A DNA stretch of 38,900 bases from Phocaeicola sartorii JCM 17136 = DSM 21941 (GTDB taxonomy: Bacteria; Bacteroidota; Bacteroidia; Bacteroidales; Bacteroidaceae): the NCBI RefSeq assembly GCF_000614185.1, contig NZ_BAKM01000038.1, forward strand, positions 1-38,900, read 5' to 3'. A program made the position numbers and the translations under genes. Below are positions 35,809 through 38,900 of the stretch, piece by piece. How positions within the stretch are numbered: the stretch's first letter is position 1; each line of letters opens with the position of its first letter. Under the pieces are notes generated by a model. The model was given only the letters and a program-made list of their open reading frames with translations. It was not told the origin of the DNA and did not search any database.

Positions 35809-36891
35809 CTAATAGTGGAAGTCAGGCATGAATGTGTATTTTCTGCCTGTCTCCTGCACTATCATCCGTTTGTTGCGGAGCATGGTGATGAGCGATACCG
35901 CCTTTTTATGGTTCAGCTTTACACCCACTGACATATAGGTCTTGATTAAGGCATCTTCCAGTTCCTTGTAGCCGTATTCCTCTTTCAGCCCGAAAACGGC
36001 TTCCAATGCGATACGGTGCTGCTGCTCGGTGATATGCCTGTAAGGGTCGAACTTCTCTTCTTCGGGTCTTCCCGGCTTCTTTGTTTCAGGTTTGTATCCC
36101 TCAATGAGTTCGGGAAGGGCTTTGTCGTTGATACGGAATGCGAAAGGCTCAAAGTCCATTGCCCGGATGTGAATGGCTGAAACATGGCTGATGTCACCGT
36201 TGCCCTTGTCCTTTTCTACCTGCAATACGGTTTCCGCCTTGTTGTTCAACTCCGTACCAATGTGCCCTCTTGCGTTCTCATCCCCTTTGTTCTGATGCAG
36301 TATCGTATGGATATGTATCTGCCTGTCGTCCGTCCACTGCATCAGCTTGGATATGATGCGTGTTGATTCACTGGGGCTGTTGATGTCATACACCATATCC
36401 CGTATGCCGTCTATAATTACAAGACCGATTTCGGGTGTATTGTAAATAGCCTGTTCCACAATCCTGATACGCTGCTCAGGCGTGTATTTTCTTAAGGCAA
36501 GAAATTCAAGATTCTCATTGTCCCTATCATCTGGCAAACCAGCCATTCGCAAAATGCGCGTCATGACTTTCAGACAATGGTAAGGGCTTTGCTCTGTATC
36601 AACATAAAGCACTTTCCGCTTATCTTCAGGCAGTTCAGCCACATACCGCAGCACTGTGCCGTTCTTCAATGCAGCGGCTACGATAGCCGATACATTGAAC
36701 GTTTTTTTACTTTTGGCTTTGCCGATGGATGCGCTGAAATTACCCAATGTCCCAATGACAGAATCATGTACTTTAAGGATTTCAGGTGCTTTCTCATAAC
36801 TTTTCGACAGGCTCAAACGTGAGGCTTGCCAAAGGATTATGGCTTCTTCAGCCGATATTTCCTTAGTCTCTTTCATATAGTCCATAGCCAT
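35809..36891 (-). CDS. RepA-like AAA ATPase / helicase
   Basis: This 360-residue RecA-fold ATPase is of the RepA/AAA_25 kind. The phosphate-binding region ASIGKAKSKKTFNVSAI is the variant P-loop of this group. VLYVDTEQSPYH, GLVIIDGIRDMVYDIN (Walker B), LHQNKGDENARGHIGTELNNKA (sensor region) and ETVLQVEKD follow. The C-terminal 90 residues look like a winged helix. It is likely a hexameric DNA helicase working with the adjacent primase. It lies 8 nt downstream of the HTH gene and next to the dyad array. Confidence 0.85.
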   Translation of the reverse strand: MAMDYMKETKEISAEEAIILWQASRLSLSKSYEKAPEILKVHDSVIGTLGNFSASIGKAKSKKTFNVSAIVAAALKNGTVLRYVAELPEDKRKVLYVDTEQSPYHCLKVMTRILRMAGLPDDRDNENLEFLALRKYTPEQRIRIVEQAIYNTPEIGLVIIDGIRDMVYDINSPSESTRIISKLMQWTDDRQIHIHTILHQNKGDENARGHIGTELNNKAETVLQVEKDKGNGDISHVSAIHIRAMDFEPFAFRINDKALPELIEGYKPETKKPGRPEEEKFDPYRHITEQQHRIALEAVFGLKEEYGYKELEDALIKTYMSVGVKLNHKKAVSLITMLRNKRMIVQETGRKYTFMPDFHY

Positions 36892-36899
36892 GCCTCCCG

Positions 36900-37208
36900 T
36901 TATTTCCGTCCTCCTGTTTTCTTTCCAGCCAGTTCAAGGGCAAGCTCAACATCCACGATAATCTTACGTCCTATCTGAGTGATTGCCTTGTCAATCTTTC
37001 CGCTTTTCTTGATACGGTTGGCGGTGGGTAGGCTGCACCCGAACAGTTTGGCTATGCCCAGTATTCCGTACACATATTTTCTTTCTGTGTCTGTAATGGG
37101 CTGTGGCTGCGTTTCCGTTTGACGGGAAGCGTGCTTACTTAGGAATATGAACTCTTCACCTGTCATCTGCCAGACGGGTTTTGATAATAATTCTTGAAGA
37201 TTTTTCAT
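36900..37208 (-). CDS. Small HTH protein, DUF3853 type
   Basis: A 102-residue protein with a helix-turn-helix of excisionase/MerR-like form near residues 48-95 (YGILGIAKLFGCSLPTANRI, then IGRKIIVDVELALELA). It resembles the DUF3853 proteins found before helicase-primase pairs in Bacteroides mobilizable elements; NBU orf2-type genes take part in excision. Possible roles are DNA-bending excision factor or operon repressor. It lies 8 nt upstream of the helicase gene in the same operon. Confidence 0.75.
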   Translation of the reverse strand: MKNLQELLSKPVWQMTGEEFIFLSKHASRQTETQPQPITDTERKYVYGILGIAKLFGCSLPTANRIKKSGKIDKAITQIGRKIIVDVELALELAGKKTGGRK

Positions 37209-37339
37209 CGTTCAATCTATTTAGTCGTTTAACAATCAGCCCTGCGCACTGGCTGTTATCTCTGTTCTCGAACGATGCAAAATTAGGTAGGGTTGTAAGT
37301 GGTAAGGATGTGGTTGATATAAATGGAATATCTTGTTAT

Positions 37340-37393
37340 TTATCTGAATATCAGATAATAAAAATACCACTCAAAAATTTAATTTGAGTGGTA
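37340..37393. promoter_or_regulatory. Two adjacent palindromes between HTH gene and the 347-residue gene
   Basis: TTATCTGA-ATA-TCAGATAA (37340-37358) is a perfect 8-bp palindrome with a 3-nt loop. TACCACTCAAA / TTTGAGTGGTA (37365-37375, 37383-37393) is a perfect 11-bp hairpin. The second probably terminates the minus-strand nuclease operon. The first looks like an operator. On the minus strand TAATTTTG (near 37280) fits a -7 box for the HTH gene, without a clear -33 element. Confidence 0.5.
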
Positions 37394-37432
37394 AAAGTGG
37401 TTGTTTCGTAAAATGTCAGGGCATATCACAGA

Positions 37433-38476
37433 TTATCGGAATATACCATCCATTTCTTTGGCAAATTTCCGGTTGCTGTCACTGGGGAAATCGGAAACAG
37501 GCTCTTTGTACTTTGACTTGTAGTAGCTTTCCTCAATATCCAATATTTTCAGGATATTCCTCTTCCAATTCTCCCTGTCCTGTTTGGGCAGTTTTTCGCT
37601 CATCAGGAATATCAGATAGCAGGTACGTATTTTTTCTCTCGGTCTGATTTGGGGTTTGGTGTCGCTTGGTAGCAGGTTCATGCAGGTATAGAAATCATGT
37701 TCGGAAATATTCTCGAACTGTTCTCCCACGCAGGTTACATGAATGAGCGAAAGCAGTTCCATATTGAAATACTCAGTCTGTTTCGTTCCCAGCACTTCTT
37801 CCTGTATGTTGGGGGCATTTGGTTCTTGTTCGGCTGGCTCTTCCGGCTCGTTTGTTTCATCAAATACATATTTCGCCAATGTCTCTTTGAGGTGGCAGCC
37901 CAGCCGATAGATTTCATTGAAACGGCTTTTTGCATATTGCAGGGCTTTCTCTCTGGTCTGTTTTTGCAGATCGTAGAGTTCGGTCAGCTTGTTTTTTTTC
38001 TCCTCGTATTCATCTTTGCACCGTTCATATTCCATTTCCGCACGCTTTTCATCCTCTGCAGTGTGTTCCCGATAACCTATGGAATCGTATCGGTGGTATG
38101 CTTCGTTTAGCGGAGCATGGAGCTTGGTCGTCTTGTATTGCTGTTCTTCTATGGCTTCTTTATAGATTTCTGAAACTCGGAAGCAGATATTGTAAACGGT
38201 CTGTTCATCCGGCATACATCCTTTCTTGTAATAACTTATGTTTTCGCATACTTCCTTTTTCAGGCTATTCAGAATCAGTGTGTATTGCTCCTGTGGAAGA
38301 TGAAACACCAGTTCAAGAATGGCTGTTTCAAGAACCGTTACATCATTGTAGTCCAGATAGAACTTGGTAATGAATTTCTGCTTTTCAAAAGAGAAACCTT
38401 TATTATCAAACCAGTCTTTATATATTCTGTTCAATTCTCCGTATCGGGGAATCAGCGTTGTAATTACATCTTTCAT
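37433..38476 (-). CDS. Unrecognised 347-residue protein, partner of a PDDEXK nuclease
   Basis: I do not recognise this family. The protein is soluble and without signal peptide. It has an all-helical N-terminal half (YLDYNDVTVLETAILELVFH), a charged coiled coil at about residues 140-190 (EMEYERCKDEYEEKKNKLTE), a low-complexity acidic linker (EPEEPAEQEPNAPNIQEE) and a C-terminal domain ending FAKEMDGIFR. It starts 8 nt after the stop of the DUF1016 nuclease gene, so they are cotranscribed and probably work together. It could be a regulator or a structural partner. It is divided from the core NBU genes by a hairpin. Confidence 0.7.
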   Translation of the reverse strand: MKDVITTLIPRYGELNRIYKDWFDNKGFSFEKQKFITKFYLDYNDVTVLETAILELVFHLPQEQYTLILNSLKKEVCENISYYKKGCMPDEQTVYNICFRVSEIYKEAIEEQQYKTTKLHAPLNEAYHRYDSIGYREHTAEDEKRAEMEYERCKDEYEEKKNKLTELYDLQKQTREKALQYAKSRFNEIYRLGCHLKETLAKYVFDETNEPEEPAEQEPNAPNIQEEVLGTKQTEYFNMELLSLIHVTCVGEQFENISEHDFYTCMNLLPSDTKPQIRPREKIRTCYLIFLMSEKLPKQDRENWKRNILKILDIEESYYKSKYKEPVSDFPSDSNRKFAKEMDGIFR

Positions 38477-38484
38477 GGACGCAA

Positions 38485-38900
38485 CTATTTTTGAGTGTTA
38501 TTGTCTTTGTCAAGGAAAGAGGCCAGTTCTTCTTCCACTTCTTCCACGCTGGGCAACGCTGATTTCAGTTTCTCGGGAATCGCTTTGCTCAATTGGTAAT
38601 CGCTGATGCCGATGGGCTGGTCATAGCCTGTCAATGCGTATTGTGCCACAACTTCGTCTTTTCCCTTGCATAGCAACAACCCGATAGTCTTGTTGTCATT
38701 CTCTCCCCTCAGTTTATCATCCACCACATTGATGTAGAAGTTCAGTTGTCCTGCATACTCCGGTTTGAATGGGGTAGCCTTTAATTCTACCACGATATAT
38801 GCGTGCAACGGAATGGAATATAGAATCAGGTCGGCAAAGAAATCGCTGTTTCCGACTTGGAAGTGCTTCTGCCGGGCAACGAAGGCAAAACCGTTGCCCA
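38485..38900 (-). CDS. DUF1016 / YhcG-type PDDEXK nuclease, C-terminal part
   Basis: The frame is open to the right edge, so only about the last 138 residues are seen and the N-terminal DUF1016 winged helix is outside. The visible part holds the nuclease core: NGFAFVARQKHF, GNSDFFADLILY (metal-binding Asp), YIVVELKATPFKPEYAGQLN (the E-x-K motif) and TIGLLLCKGKDEVVAQYAL. YhcG-type proteins belong to the PDDEXK nuclease superfamily and often lie near restriction or other defence genes. The ATG at 38808 is internal. Confidence 0.88.
   Translation of the reverse strand, partial: GNGFAFVARQKHFQVGNSDFFADLILYSIPLHAYIVVELKATPFKPEYAGQLNFYINVVDDKLRGENDNKTIGLLLCKGKDEVVAQYALTGYDQPIGISDYQLSKAIPEKLKSALPSVEEVEEELASFLDKDNNTQK

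Larger units (their letters stand above)
30055..38900. mobile_element. NBU2-like integrative mobilizable element, partial
   Basis: Starting at the tRNA-Ser 3' end, the segment carries mef(En2)-lnu(AN2) type resistance genes, a Mob_Pre relaxase with an oriT-like region, a Toprim primase, a RepA-like helicase and a small HTH protein. This is the known content of Bacteroides NBU2-type units. No integrase is present, so that end must lie beyond 38900. Transfer would depend on a helper conjugative element (CTnDOT type), as known for NBUs. The nuclease and 347-residue genes at the right edge may be extra cargo. Confidence 0.85.

Noticed and set aside
30055..38900. Search for an integrase, a CRISPR array or phage structural genes
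   Set aside because: None is visible. The tandem dyads at 35673-35792 have only four arms and no spacers of CRISPR kind.

Overview
The window looks like a chromosome segment of a gut Bacteroidales species, most likely Bacteroides or Phocaeicola. It holds two SusC/SusD pairs, one with a FecR/ECF-sigma regulatory pair. Several promoters follow the Bacteroides TTTG-N19-TAnnTTTG pattern, and a Bacteroides-type mobilizable element sits at a tRNA-Ser gene. The species cannot be fixed from the sequence alone.

Layout. 1-1900: a gene-poor patch with the end of an unrecognised reading frame, an XRE-linked toxin/antitoxin-like pair (toxin frameshifted) and gene relics. 1917-10397: queH, a membrane TPR/AraC-type regulator, then SusC-SusD-TlpA-like lipoprotein, an outer-membrane uptake locus without glycoside hydrolases. 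10521-10702: bidirectional hairpin, tRNA-Glu(TTC) and its promoter. 10776-17705: DcaP-like porin (frameshifted), a 21-bp tandem repeat, trpB2 (frameshifted), a KtrB/TrkH plus TrkA potassium system (trkH frameshifted), a small lipoprotein (frameshifted) and a PepSY-like exported protein. 17896-27244: sdaA, then on the minus strand ECF sigma, FecR, SusC with an STN domain, SusD (frameshifted) and a calcineurin-like phosphoesterase, probably one regulated locus. 27324-29834: mutS2 (two frameshifts), divergent from tRNA-Ser(TGA).

30055 to the right edge: an NBU2-like integrative mobilizable element inserted at the 3' end of tRNA-Ser. It carries a mef(En2)-type macrolide efflux gene (one-base frameshift), an lnu(AN2)-type lincosamide nucleotidyltransferase, a dead GNAT gene, an NTF2-like gene, a Mob_Pre relaxase with an inverted-repeat-rich oriT candidate, a Toprim primase, a RepA-like helicase with a tandem dyad array beside it, and a DUF3853-type HTH protein. 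At the edge are a 347-residue unknown gene and the C-terminal part of a DUF1016/YhcG PDDEXK nuclease. The integrase and the other end of the element are not in the window.

Nine indels interrupt eight otherwise well-preserved genes, and most fall in homopolymers. This pattern fits base-calling or assembly error better than gene death, so the broken genes are annotated at full span with the break point given. The most interesting unexplained parts are the dyad array at 35673-35792, the two-gene nuclease unit at the right edge, the sigma-regulated SusCD-phosphoesterase locus and the operator-like inverted repeats over promoters.
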